A DNA stretch of 64,000 nt from Atrichornis clamosus (lineage: Eukaryota; Chordata; Aves; Passeriformes; Menuridae). The position numbers and the translations under genes are program-made. Of the stretch, positions 23,869 to 36,801 are shown one piece after another. The stretch covers positions 248,001-312,000 of the forward strand of contig WBMZ01008618.1 in assembly GCA_013400975.1 (NCBI GenBank), given 5' to 3'. The notes below the pieces were generated by a model, which worked only from the letters and a program-made list of their open reading frames with translations, was not told the origin of the DNA and did no database searches. The stretch's first letter is position 1. The number at the start of each line of letters is the position of its first letter.

Positions 23869-26800
23869 CCTTCCAGGTCTAACAATATTGCCTTAAAAAT
23901 TGGTACATTTGCAGTTAGGACTAAAGAGATTATTGTGACTTTTCAATCCCTCATTCTGGGGAGAAATTCCATCCTTTGCAGAGATGGAGCTGCTATGGCT
24001 CCTTGTGCCACTGCTGTGAACCCACCATCCACCTCTGCAGGGTCGCCTTTAGCTTTTGGAACTCATCCAGCCTAGCTTTTGAAGCTTGGATTTAAGGTGA
24101 AGATCTCAGCAAGAGGCTGGTGCCTTCTCCAGACAGATTTCAGCCCCTACTCACTTTACAGGAGGCACAGTTTCCCTCGTGCTCTGTGGTTCTGAGTGCA
24201 GGAAATCTTCCAACAGCAATGCCACAACCTTCTCCCTGTTCCCTGCCTTTCTAAACACAAGTTCTTATCTTTTGGCACCAAGAGAGAAAGAATTTAAAAA
24301 GAGAGATAGGAAACCAGAGGACGGACTTCTAGAAGGTGTCTCATCAGATAACCAAGTTGCAGTGAGGTCTTTTTTATGCAAGCTGGAAGACACATTGAAA
24401 ATACTTTATTAAGCATCACCCCAACCATTATGTCTGAGTGCAGGGAGTGATGTGGTGGGAGTTTGCCAAGAAATGATGGTCCCTCACCACGTCTCACCCT
24501 GTATTCCTGACAGGCAGCAGGCTACTTGATAATCCAAGAATTTAAGGGAAGTATTGGACTGCTGGTATGTTCCAAGGGCTTTGAAAAGCTGTGCAAACGA
24601 GCAATGCCCTTTCATGCCCTCATAAGAGCATGTGATATAAAATATATATATAAAATCTCATAATGCATGAAACTGTATTGAATTAATGTAAACTGTGATC
24701 ATTGTTCCAATGTTTGTTCTTTAAAAGATATTCAGAGAGCAATTTAAGAAAAATCATTTGTATCTTTAAAAATTCACTTACCCTGTTAGTAGACTGAGTC
24801 TTATTTCACAGCAGAAAATAGAAAAAGGGATCAAAGTTTGCATTGGAAATAAGATTCATTTTTTAAACTATGAGTGTAATTAATAATTGAAACACCTTAA
24901 AGGAAGAAGTGGCAGATTTTCCACCAGTGGTTTCTTTAAATCAACAGGGGATGTCTCCTAAAGACTCACAAAGTGAAATTCCAGTCCTTGTTCTGTTAGA
25001 AAGCAAATCAGAGAAGAAAAAGTATCTCTTTTGTCCTTGATCCTCTATAAGGTCCATAAACATCTGCTTCCTTGATCTGCATAAATTTGCAAAGCTGTGA
25101 AAACTTTTTAAAAACAAAATATTGTAAAATATTATAGTTCTATGTTAACCCAAAGATTCCAGTTTCGAAAGCACTTTCTTTAGCTTCCCTACTTATGTAC
25201 ACTTTTCCCTTACACAAAATTCTTTTTATAACTAAGTCTTTTATATTGTTCTTTTGTGCCCTTTCTACACTGTAATCATTTCTTCATCATCATTCTCTGG
25301 TTGCTATGTGATGTTCCACTTCCCATGTGTTTTTCTTTGATGTAGCTGTTAGCATCGTTTTAACTCTTCACTTTCTGCACTTACCAATGCTTTTTCAGTA
25401 AATATGTAAAAGAGAAAATAGATTGGAATTTCTCAAATAACAAGAAGGATTCATTGGTAAATAGTGAATGAATTGCAATTGAATTTAGAGCTGCAAAGAA
25501 CAACTGAGCTCACATGGACAATTTAATTTGGTTTAACTGAGTCACTCCTTCCTGAAACAGCCCCTTTCCTCTCAGAAGGCAGCAGTGCTTGGCTCCATCA
25601 GAATTAGAGAGGGAATTACTCGGGTCAGCTTAGACAAGGCTGATCATGGCACACTGGCAGCAGGGCTTTGACTTTGCATTTCAGAATTCACTCTGTGAAA
25701 TGCATTCAGCAAAATATGATGATATCTGAAGCTTATGACTTGGCAAAGCCAATGAAGCTGTAAATTTTCAGCTGCATGGGCTTGATCTGTGAGTTGCAGC
25801 TGGGTTAAACCCCTTATTTCCTGAGAAAGTTTCTGAGAACTCAATTTGAATTTTCTGATCGTTGAAGAGTTTGCAGGGGAAGCAGCCCTCCTAGCAGGCT
25901 CTGGGTGGCGGCAGCTGTGGGGTGCTCACTGCCAGGACCTTTCACTGTGCAGTCTGGGCACACTGTTTGCCTGCAGGTAGTCAGGGACTTCCATCACATC
26001 TCTTACCAGTCACACTGATGGTCAGCAGCTATCCAGCTGTAGCTGACTTAACAGGCACAATGTACATTAAGTAGCCTGCATGAATCTAAATGTATTCCTT
26101 CCCTACTTGTCTCCCTGGAATTGTCTCATTGTTTCTACACCAGCTGGAAGCATGGAGCACGCCAGACTTTCTCTCAGCTCTGTGCTTGTCTCCTTCCTTG
26201 TTTGGAAGAGGATGCCACCACAGTGCCTCACAGTTTTACCCCTCTGCTCTGCACTCCTGAGTGCTCTCAGTAGTGTGTTCAATTTGCACAGGCCAGGTAG
26301 AGCTCTAATACAAAATCAGACCTGCAGTCAGAGAAGCCTGCAAAGAACTATGATTCAACATGTGGAAGCTACTCAAGGTATAGTTGAATTTCCAAAGGGA
26401 AAAATAAAAAAACAGCATCAGCCTGTGCCTCTCTGAAAGCCTGCTCACTGCATGTCTTTTTTTGCTTGATTTGCCAGCTCAGAAAACTCTATTGAGTTGC
26501 AATTTTGACAGACAAACTGTCTGTCCTTAAGAATATCCTCCAAACTTCCACTGTATCAGCTTCACACTAATCACTTTACTGATACCCACTTAGGCTAATA
26601 AATGCTAAATATTGCAAAGCAGGCCTGTTGCACTCGGAAGATTGGTTTGAAAAACTGTACTTTGGAAACTGAGTGCAGCATCCGCCTTGTTGCTTGCAGG
26701 AACAGAGCACTGGTTGTGCTCAGGAGGTATCTGAGGCTTCCTGTGTCCTACCAAGAATTTTAGAAACCCTAAAATACCAGTGGCATTGCACTCCTTTGGA

Positions 26801-29695
26801 AACGTAGCCTAGAAGAGGCAGTGCTGAGGACATGAAGAAAGTGGAGCACCTGGGACACCTCCAAAGGGATTTGCACTGTCCAGCAACTCTGTGACCAGTA
26901 TGCCAATAAGGAAACAAAAGCTCAGTGATACTGAGAGCCATTTTATCAGCTAATTATCAGCTGCTTATTTATCAGCCATGTTTGGGGAAGGGCAGATCAC
27001 ACCCCACTCACCTATGGCAAATATTTTATTGTGACAAACAGCCCTGTGCTCAGCTCCTGCTGGGTCAGGAGGGGCTCTATTCAGAGTACTATCCATTTCA
27101 CATAGTTGCTTAAAAGGGGACCTAAGCTCTTCTAACAGCATGGGTCATCCCTATTCAAACAGCACCTCTTTGACTTGCTAGTCCTTTTTTAACTCTCCCC
27201 CTGCAGGGCTTCCTTTTTCTTGGAGTCTTTTTTCCTAGTTTGCTTTTTCCAGGGCTTGCTTTTAATAAGTGGGAGAGCAGCCTCGCAGATGCTGTTTTAT
27301 AACTGGCTGTGGTCTGTCTCTTCAGCTGGTGAGTACTGCTGAGCTTCATTCTTACTGCTACAGGGAGACAATGTCAGCTTTGAGCAGTTGCTTTTGCTTG
27401 GAAAACAGAGAATACCGTGTTACTTTTACCAGCATAAGCACACTTCAGTGTTCCTCTATAATCCCATCATCTTGCAGCCTGTCTTCTGTGTACAGAGACT
27501 GCATGTTCCTTACTGTAGTGGGTGACCTCGGACCTGTGTGTCTGCTTCTGATAATGTACCTTCACTTTCCTTGCTTAGTGTGAATTACCTGGGAATAATT
27601 GACCCGACAGCTGCTTGGTGGTGAAAGTGCCTCTTGTTGCAGGACTTCCTTAGCAAACTGACAGCACCAGAGCTGCAGTGCAAGTGATTCCACTGCTACT
27701 GAATTTCTTCCTGTCAGTAAACTGTACTAATGCTCTGTGTTTTGCATTGCTCTGGCTTTGTCCATCTCTCTCCAAGTCCATTCTTTCCATGCATTCTTTC
27801 ACAGAGAGGCTTCTGAAGGTGTTGGGTGTTAGAGCAGTTCAGGCCATACGTCCCAGAAAGCTGCTTCTTGCTCAGCGTGCAGAGGTCACAGTAGTTCTGA
27901 GCATTTCTGGATGGCCTAATCAATGTCCACATGAGCCTGTATGGGAAACATTTTGCATTTGGTTGTTGGGCAGGTTCTGTCAGTCACACTTGGCTCTTAT
28001 TTCTTTTGTACGTTAATTTTCTTTGTTTAAAAAACAATTTTAAATTTTAAGTTCCTGGAAATGTTTGTTTGCAGTAATTTCCCTCAAATACATATTGTCC
28101 TAGCAGCAATTGTGTTTCTTTTGTTCAGAAACATTGCTGAAAGTGAGGATGTGAACGCTGACAGAGGGGCAGCACAGGGAGATGGCTGAGGCTACGGAGG
28201 GTCCCAGTGTATGGTCACAGCTAATGTACCAGAACAGGTCAAATTAGGCCTCCTTCTCTGCTGTGTTTAAATACAAGTTGCAATATTTCCCCACCGTTTC
28301 AGGCATTATTAGCACTTGCTGTATAAAGTATTAAACAGGCGCTCTCCATTTATCCACATTAATGATTCAGTGCAAACTCCTGCCTTCCCATTAATATCCA
28401 CTAACCTCATTCAGTGATAAAACTTGATTTAGTCTCCAAATTACCTCAGCACAAAATTTCTTGGAGCAGCAATGCCTAATAGTTCAGGGCTACGTGAGCT
28501 GTTGTGATAGCCAAATAACAACAGTGGCAGCATCTTTTTTTGAGACTTGGCGGAAAAAAGAATCAATCCAGAACATAGAGACACAAATAAATTGCTAAAC
28601 AGTATAATCCAATGATACCATACATCTCAGAAATGAGTGCCTCCAAAATCAATAAAAACTGAAAAGGGAAGAATTGTAGTTGTCTAGATGCAGGTATGTC
28701 GAAGGAGTTGCAGGTGAAGGTGCCAGCAAGGCGAGTGCCAGGCTCAGGGAATGCAGATTGGCTCTGGATAAAGGGGGACACATTGCCAGGGCGTAGTACA
28801 GCAAGGTAAAGGTGATACTATCTGCACTGGCATGGGTTGTGGATGAAATAGGAGAGGGAATTAAGTTCTCTGGGATTTGAGGGGAACCACTGCACCATTG
28901 TTTTTATATTTTGATGGCCTTTTCCTGCTTGGACACAGAGGTGGGAACACCGCAGGATGCTCCGTGCCTGGAATCTTGTCTGGGCTTTGCTTGGGTGGGA
29001 GGCTGAGGTTGGGTTTGGGGCATCTCTGAGTACAGAAATTCACATTCTGTGCCTAGGTTCTGTTTGTAGTGTTGTGGGTCCTTAGCCTCCAGAGATCCTC
29101 TGTTGGTCACCCCTTCCTCGAGCCTGTGCTGGGGTTTGTGTGGGCCTGGAGCTCGGTGTGGGCTCTAGATGAAGTAGATGATGCTGCAGGTCACTGCTTT
29201 ATGGGTTTGTTGTGAAAAGCCTGACTTGCCTGCCTTGCACAATGCACAGATCCAGCTTCCCAAGGATAAGTTTGAAGCTAATATGTGGATTTTGTTGCAC
29301 CTTTTTCTCCCTTGACTGTTCTTCGCTAGACTTTTTTGTGGGCTGGTGGGTGCCGGTTTTGGTGCTATGACTGCTGAGTGGTGGGCACTCAGGGACCCAT
29401 CAGACTTTAATTTTTGTTCTGGTTTTGTATTTTAGAAAAAACCACCATTAAATTCCCAGTCTTTCTACAGAGCAGGAACAGATCCATGCTGTGCTGCTTG
29501 CTAACTCAGATATGTTTTCTCCCCTGCATGCTCCTCTTATTGCTCCCTTTGGAGTGTGCTGGCAGCAGATCAAGCATGGCCTGTCCTCTTGGTTTGCAGC
29601 AGCCTGCTGTCTCCAAAGGTTTGTGAGAACAGTAGGGCCCTTGCCTCTCTCTGGTATCCATTCCTCAATGTATCCTGTTAGAGCTGCATGTATTT

Positions 29696-29774
29696 GAAAA
29701 GAAACATGGAAAAAGAGAGGATGAGAAAAAGAGAGAAAAAGTCAGAAACAAGCAGAGAAAGAAAAGCAAGGTAG
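29696..29774. repeat. polypurine tract on + strand
   Basis: Nearly all bases are A or G, with only scattered C and T, for about 75 bases. The words gagaaaaag and agagaaag recur. Such tracts can adopt triplex structures. It could also resemble a retroviral polypurine tract, but no LTR follows it. Confidence 0.7.
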
Positions 29775-29889
29775 ACACATGCCAGTCACCTGGCAAGGGA
29801 AGGAAGAACCAAATAATCCAGGGAGCGACTCCGACAGTCTGAGCCCAGTGATCCTGCTGAATTGAGTCTGCTGTCTCCCAAATGGCATA

Positions 29890-30200
29890 ATCTAAAATCA
29901 TTTGCTGCAGTTTTAGGCAAGAATTATTAAATGAATATTAATCAGTCATTAAATTCTGTGAAACTGCTTCTTCATTCCGGGCTGAATGAGGCCATTGAGC
30001 CGAGGTGTATTCAGCATGTTAATGTCTCTGTGAGAGGGTCCCTTCCCCCAGAGCCAGCGCCGCTCTCAGCACCGGTGACGGTGGCAGTCGCTTGTACCAG
30101 GCACCTCTGGGGTGGACTTCTCCTGTTTTCTCAATTCTTACAAGCAATGAATGATGAAATATCAGCCCAGGCTCGACTCCAAATCCAGCCCTACCTGTGC
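29890..30200. promoter_or_regulatory. candidate conserved non-coding element
   Basis: An AT-rich left half packed with homeobox-like cores (attattaaatgaatattaat at about 29926-29945, tcattaaat) passes into a CpG-retaining right half. I count about eight CpG by hand between 29975 and 30180, including two within agcgccgctc and two within accggtgacgg. This contrast with the flanks is typical of developmental enhancers. No promoter element or exon is visible. This is inference from composition only. Confidence 0.3.
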
Positions 30201-33200
30201 TGAAACCTGTATATTCCCTTCTAGTTAGGAAAGATTTGATTGAAATATTTTCCTCCTTTTCTTTCTGTATGCCTCAATCCACTGTATATCTCACTTTGTT
30301 TCTGGTGCATTCAGTTCCCAGTCTTGATTCCTGTGGCAGGAAAAAGCCTTTCTCAGCTCCTGAGATATGCAGGAGTTGAGATATTGAGGGGAAAACTGCA
30401 GACATCTTAATGGTGGCTGTATTTTTCCTGCCAAGACACCAAAACCACTGATCATGAAGGAGCAGATGTTAATGGTTGTTTGGAAAATAATTCCTTTAGG
30501 AGAGGAACATCTCTCTGGCATGACCTGTGCCTTCTGAATTTGATCTATACAGCACCATGTCTGCTCTCTCCATTTGCAGGAGGCAGGAGGTCACTTCTGA
30601 GGGTGGGTAGTGCTGGCTGTGACCCCATGTTGACCAGCTGCCCACCCAAAGCCCTCTGAACTCTCCCCTTGCAACTTCCGGTGATTTCTTGGCCTTGGAG
30701 GCACCCGAGAGGCCTCAGCTCTTTAGAGAACAGTATTGATTGGCTGGTGACAACTCAACCAAATTAATCACTTTTCCAGAGCTGCTGCAGTCCTCTAGTT
30801 CTTCTATTTTTTTTTTGTCCACATCCATCCATAGCAACAAAGTTAAGGGAAAAAGGGAAACTCTGTATGAATTCTTCCAACCCTCATTCTCTCTCCAGGC
30901 TCTGGCTATTGTGGATATGCAGCTAGTTAAGATCCAGTGAGATGTGCAGATCTAGAGCAAGCTGTGGAAGATCCTGATTGGACAGGTCATTACAGAACTC
31001 ACCAGTGCTCACTGGTTTTCTCAGGAGGTGTGTGTTGGTGGGATTGGGTGGCTTGTTTTTTTCCCTTGCTGTTTTGTAATAAGCAGGAGAAGGAACAAGG
31101 CTCAAATTTTTTTAGCATATGTCAAATGCTTACGTGTGCATGTGAATTTTATCTAAGGATAGTGTGGTGAATTTTCATGAGCCTAATATTCCTGCCTTAC
31201 CAGGAATCTCCAGGTGTTTTGCATGGATAACCATTACTCTTGTAATTGCTCTGCAGGTTTTAAAAGGTAGAGTACTCATAGTATTTTTTAAACTAAAGTC
31301 TCTTTTAGGTGTGTTTCACTGAGATTTTTGTCCTTATCAGCCATTGTTTTTAATGATACATAGAGAGAATAGACCAGAAGGAAACCACTGAGCCCATGCA
31401 GGCAAAAAAATTAACATTCTCTCGCTCTCAGGTCTAAAAAATAATGAATCATTAAATCTTGAAGTCACAGTGACATTACCAAATGGGCTTGAAATCAGCT
31501 TGGACCTGAGAAGCTATAGAAAACCTGCCAAGTGACAAACGGATACTGATGGTGATGCAAGAAATTGGAAACATCTATTAAACAGGTGCAGCTTTCCATT
31601 TCCTAAAAGTTATTGGTTGGAGCAGTGCAGTGCTTCCCCTGGCTGGCACGTGCTTCAGGGGGAACAGCCACAGGCAAAACCTACTTAACTGGAAACATCA
31701 CAATCAGTAAAAGCACCATGGTTTCCATTGTCTCCGGTTTTTCGACCTCTATTTTGTTGCAGCAGCAGAAGGCATTGGTTCAGTATCAATTCACCTTCTG
31801 GGTGGGGAAAGGGATGCAGGTCCCAGCTTTGAATGTGTGCTGAAGTTTGTGACAATGCTCAGCTCACTGCAGCTTGGGCTGAGTGCTGTGTGGTTCAGCA
31901 TGGGGCACTGACTAACCCTGGGTTCAGTAAATGGGCCAAGCAGGCTTTTTTTTGGTATTGTGCTTTCCAGTCAGGAAAGGAAGGGGTTAGTTTCAATTTA
32001 ATCCTTGCTCTTGTCAAATTGCTGAATACCAGCGTTTCTTACTTAGTGCCTGTCTGAAGCTCAGCCTCTGAAACAGGGGTACCTTATTCATTGGAGGGGC
32101 TGCTTCGAGCCAGGGGAGGACTGTCACGTCTGTGATGTCACACAGATGAGGTGGAGTCATTACCTGTCTTGAGTGTCCCCATACCCTGGTGTGGTTCGTG
32201 CCTGGTGCTTGGTGCTGTACAGTGCCATTGTTTGCATTTCTCCGTGGCTCTTCAGCAGTGGGAGTGTCCTGTGAGCAGGTTGAGGACAGGTGGCCTCTGT
32301 GTGTAGTTGTTGTAGGCATCTGTGTGTAGTTGTTCTGCTCCATGGTGTAGTTTTAAGGAAAACCGCTGAAATCCTTCATGTGGGTGATGTGTTCGCGTGA
32401 GATTCTGCGCATCACTTCAGTCAGCAAAGCAGAGCCACGCTGGGGCTGGGCCTGTTGGAGGACAACTTCACTGAGGTGCTTTCCATGCTCCATCCCCTGG
32501 GATGGGTCTGCCCAGTGGTGAGCTGCTCCAGCGAGCACATTAAACGTGCTGCTCTGCTGGCTGCAGCTGTTGTGGCCTTCTCGTGCCAGCTGACAGCTCT
32601 TCACATGAGATAGTCCAGTTTGACCTTCTCTTTCTGGAAACTGATTGCCAGGTTAGTTGTCCTTTTCTGCCCATTTGAGAGAGTAATGTGAGAAATGAGA
32701 ACTGACAGTGCATTTTAATGCAAGCCCTGACAGAAATTTGGTATCCACACTCCTTTGTGGAACAGTTCCAGCTCGGAGCAGAAAGAGGAGCACTGCTGTA
32801 ACACTGACCTGGCTCTCGGGCTCTGCTTTTCAGAGGCAAATATACTGCACCAGAAAGTTAAGTCAGCAAAGCTTCTTATGACCCAAATTCTAAAGGGAAA
32901 ACCTGAGGCGAATGATTGCTGGGAAAAGAGGTTCATCAAAGGCAGAGAAATACAATATTCTCTGTAAGAAAACCTATGTAAAATATAATAGAGGAAACAT
33001 TTTGCTGATTCTGATCCCTGGGCAGTGGAGCATTAGCTTCCAGGCTCCAGCTCGTGTGCTCCTGCTGTGCTGGAAGAATGTTCCCTTGAGTAAAGCAATA
33101 AATGATACCTTTTCAGAGGAGAGTGCTGTCTGGCCATATCCTGCTGGATCCTGGAATCTAGGTGCTGAAGTATGTTAAAAGGCATTAAAAATACATGAAA

Positions 33201-33555
33201 TACTCTCCTTTATGCAATTTTTCTCCACATAACTCCAGTGGCTGTTGCAGAGATGCTATGTGCTACTGAATGCACTGAGAAGTGGGAGAGTGTACATGTA
33301 TGTAACTTCTTTTTTAGAATTTAAAATTGACTCCAATTGCAAAATGGGTGGACTGAGAAAACAAATGAGTAATAACCTCATAACTTATGATCACAGGATG
33401 CAATATGGTTTTAGGAAACATCTCTTGCTGAAAGGTCTTTGCTGAAGGCTGCCCAAACTTTTCTACTGATCTAGACATGATTTCACTTATTTTCTTCCCT
33501 GACCTCTGCTGGCTGCCAATCCAATAACCGATCACCATTTTCCTTTCTTTTTTAC
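30201..33555. other. non-coding stretch without recognisable gene
   Basis: No gene recognised. Between 32014 and 32839 three minus-strand frames (109, 83 and 99 codons) follow one another closely, which is more than the background shows, yet none contains a motif I can name. They might be a badly decayed retroelement or chance in GC-rich DNA. A 15-bp direct repeat is listed at 32297-32334. Confidence 0.5.
32297..32334. repeat. 15-bp direct repeat, 23-bp period
   Basis: ctgtgtgtagttgtt occurs at 32297-32311 and again, identical, at 32320-32334. This is a small recent tandem duplication with divergent spacer. Confidence 0.85.
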
Positions 33556-33763
33556 TGTGCTAGTTTGGCCTGGAGTGGAGTTAATTTTCTTCCTAGTAGC
33601 TGGTGTGGGGTTGTGCTTTGGATTAGTGCTGGAAGCAGTGTTGGTAACTCAGGGATGTTTTTGTTACTGCTGGGCAGAGCTTACACAGAGTCAAGGCTTG
33701 TTCTGCTCCTCACCCCACCAGCGAGGGGGTTGAGGAGTGAGTGGCTGGGGTTAAACCATGACA
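33556..33763 (+). mobile_element. internally deleted solo LTR of an avian ERV
   Basis: The 208-bp segment starts with tgtgctagtttgg and ends with taaaccatgaca, so it keeps the TG...CA ends expected of an LTR. Its first 165 bases or so align by eye with the 5' part of the LTR at 36347: both contain ttttcttcctagtagctg, then gcagtgttggtaactc, then cttacacagagtc, then ctcctcaccccacc. After the shared cacc block it jumps, near tgaggag, straight to the LTR's 3' end. About 350 bases that the other copy has at roughly 36513-36866 are missing, including the TATA-like and ATTAAA signals. No primer-binding site or viral gene adjoins it. The deletion may have happened after insertion or by recombination at a short shared word. 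Confidence 0.75.
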
Positions 33764-36346
33764 GGCACCAAGGCAATATCAGACGTGATTTGTCCTGCTG
33801 TTTGGTTACCTCCTATTTAAGTAGTTTCAGTACCATGTGTTCTACTTGTCCTAATTGTTTTGTGCTCATCAGTAGTCTTGGCTGATGGCGTTTTTCCCAT
33901 CTGATTCAAGCTGTGACTTCAGATTTTAATTCTTACCCCTTTTGTTTTGCAAAAGGGACAGAAATCAGTGAATTATGGACTATGAGCTGTAGATACACTC
34001 ACTTTTGGAGAAATTTGAAGACATTAAAATTGTTTTCATGAAAAAACCCCACACTGTAAAAATGAAAACCAGCTGTTTTTCTTTGGGAAAGCACATAGCA
34101 TTTTAGCACCTCCTAAAATACTTTTTGATGAAACTGTTTTCACAGAAATTGATCTTTTCTTATATAAAACTGTTTCTCTTGATAATGCCACCCATTGTAT
34201 TTGTGCAGTATTTATGACTGACCACTGTGTTTTCTGAGGACATCCTCTTGAACTCTTTTATCACCTTTGGTTATGCTGCACTAAGACACATAGGAGGGTG
34301 AAGGGCAGAAGCATTTATCAGGTTTTTCTTTATAACTTTGCAAGATTTTATTTCATACAAAAATAGGCTTTGATAATTATCTTTCTAAAGCAATTGAATT
34401 TGCTTTATTTCAGCTTGGGAATATAGTTTAAATTTACTTGTCCTTCTCATGTCATACACTGTAGGTCTTCTGGTGCCTGCTTTCAAATTTTAAAGTCTGA
34501 TTTATTGTAATTTATTACCTAGAAGGTGTTCTTAAATTACTGCTTCAATAATATAATCTACTAAAAACTCTGTGGTTTTATCACATCATACCTGTATTTG
34601 ACAGCAAATTGATCTGACAGTATTATTACATGTTTTTGACAGGCTTATTTGAGTTCCTTAAATCCCAGTTCCCTCTTTGTTTCATTACCGTAACATCACT
34701 GGCATAGCCTTGTGATCAATTATCCACTTAGGAAGACCCAAACGTCTGCCAGTTTGGTTTCCAGAGAGGTATTCACTTTAGCATCTGTTAAATATGTTCA
34801 TTTTTTCACAGCTTACAAGAAGATTTCCTGCCCTGTTCTTGCTGGTGGGTGTCACAGCGACGCTCTGACAGGCTTTTGCTGGGGCTCACCCTCTGGCCGG
34901 GTCTGGTGGCAGTGGGAGCCCTGCAAGGGGCACAGAGGTCTCTCTTCATGCCAGAATATTACTTTTTTTTAAATGGAAGCTGCAGAAAGGGCCACTTGCC
35001 CAGCACTGCTCTGTCTTCTGGGGAAAGCAGTACAGGTTTGCTGGCATTTAGCTCTGACTAGACTCAGTTTGGGAGGTGGACTTAGTCCTCCCCTTGCAAG
35101 CTGGGCACCAAGGTGTGGCCAGTGTCCCTGGGGGAAGGGTTGAACTTCGTGGCAGCTGGACCTCGCTGTCCTGGGACTGAGAGGTCTTTTGCCTCTGGTC
35201 TTTTGCCAGGCTGCCCTCGTCCTGTTATCTGCCTGGCCAGGGCTTGGCTTCCCGCTGCCTCTCGAGGTGGGGAGATGCTCTCTGTCTGCCTTCTGCCCAG
35301 TCTGATGTAGGAACTTGGAGTAAAAACTGAAAAATCTGGGATGCCTATTTCACTGAAGCACATGAAGCTTTAGATACAAGCTCTGCCCTGTTGCAGTCAG
35401 TGCTTACACCAGGCTGAAGCACCTTGTCGAGTTGTCTCTCCACATGGGTTACAGAGGCAGGGCTTTGTTGGCAAGGATGTGCTTGCTGTTATTAATAATT
35501 CATTTGTAGGGAATGAAAAATGTAAATTTTTCACAAATAGGTATTCTACAAAAGGGATAATAAGCTATTTTATCACTGCTAGGTAGTCTCAGGGGCTATA
35601 TAACTATTTTGATAGTTGAACTTTTCTCCTGGTGTTTTTGCCTATGTCATTAATTTGCACAGATAGCTTGTGTACAGGGTTATGCTCTTGTTCGTGATGC
35701 TCACATTGCTGGATCATTATTATACACTTTTAATGTAATAAGGAAAAGTCTTTCAGCCGTAAAAGAAAAAATTCTTACAAAGTGAGTTTGCCTTCCAGTG
35801 AGTAACATGCTGTTGGCAACATATTTAATGTAACACCTAGAGAGCTTGATAATCACTGCGTGCCTGTGATATTAGCATTCACATTGCTTGTGGAATTTGG
35901 ATCAACAAAAGGGAAAAACTATGTTTTCTCAAACTAAAAGTTTAAAAACATAAGAGTTTTACTGAAAACAATCAAGTCGGGACCCTCTTGTTATGTTGCA
36001 GTATCCTATGAAATGTTCTGAGCTCCGTGTAGGCCTTGTAGCTCCTGAAGCAGCATGTGTGACATCTTGTGTTTTGAGTTACAGTGCACAGACAAGTGTG
36101 GAAAATGGCCAGGTGGATTAACAAATGGAGGAGCAAAGCCTCCAGAGGACAAGAGCAGCCACTGTATTCTGTAAAGAGGAGAAAGTTGCTTTAACAAACG
36201 TGGATGATTCTCTAGTGTTAGCATCAAGCTCCAGCTCTTGGCTGGGAAGTCAACTGAAGATCAACTGAATCCAGAGTAACTTTGCTGCTTTAAATAAAAT
36301 GAGGATTTGACCTAAGCAGCATGGCATGTTTTCTTACCAGCCCTAA
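33764..36346. other. sequence between the two LTRs; no proviral interior
   Basis: If the two LTRs belonged to one provirus this 2.6 kb would hold retroviral genes, a tRNA primer site on the left and a polypurine tract on the right. I see none of these. The left edge does not read as a primer-binding site and the right edge lacks a purine run. The interval is AT-rich at 33890-34850 and GC-richer at 34850-35330, with short overlapping frames on both strands and no recognisable protein. Confidence 0.6.
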
Positions 36347-36610
36347 TGTGCTGAGTTTGGTTGGATTAGTCAATTTTCTTCCTAGTAGCTGTTATGGAGT
36401 TAGGTTTTGGTTTTGTGCTGGGAGCAGTGTTGGTAACTCGAGGGTGTTTGCTGGGCAGTGCTTACACAGAGTCGCGGCCTTTTGTGCTCCTCACCCCACC
36501 CCACCAGTGAGAAGGCTGTGGGTGGCACAAGGAGCTGGAGGGGACACAGCTGGAACAGCTGGTCACAACTGACCCAAGGGATATTCCAGGCCACATGGCA
36601 TCATGCTCAG

Positions 36611-36618
36611 CATATAGA
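36611..36618 (+). promoter_or_regulatory. TATA-like box of the LTR
   Basis: catataga lies at the place in the LTR where related copies carry a TATA box, about 180 bases before the ATTAAA signal. The G in the seventh position weakens the match. Role inferred from LTR layout. Confidence 0.4.
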
Positions 36619-36795
36619 GCTGGAGTCAGAAGGTGTAGGGGGATGAGGTTCTGAGCAATGGTGTTTGTCTTCCCAAGTCAGCATTACACACTGGAGTTCT
36701 GCTTTCCTGGGGATGTCTGAACACCTGCCTGCCCATGGGAAGTGGGTAATGAATGCCTTGTTTTGCTTTGCTTGTCTGCAGCTTTTGTTTGACCC

Positions 36796-36801
36796 ATTAA
36801 A
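36796..36801 (+). terminator. ATTAAA polyadenylation signal of the LTR
   Basis: The common polyadenylation-signal variant ATTAAA occurs within cccattaaactgtc, in the R/U5 part of the LTR. It is the expected transcript-processing site of the element. Activity today is unknown. Confidence 0.5.

Larger units (their letters stand above)
22851..29880. other. non-coding stretch without recognisable gene
   Basis: No supportable gene. A GC-richer part at 22860-23300 carries overlapping frames on both strands (up to 132 codons on the minus strand at 22854-23252) with no recognisable domain. A GA microsatellite lies at 23855-23868 and an AT repeat near 24639-24652. The block at 28320-28500 is rich in attaat-type words and reads like possible conserved enhancer DNA. 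A purine-rich tract occupies 29696-29774. Confidence 0.55.
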
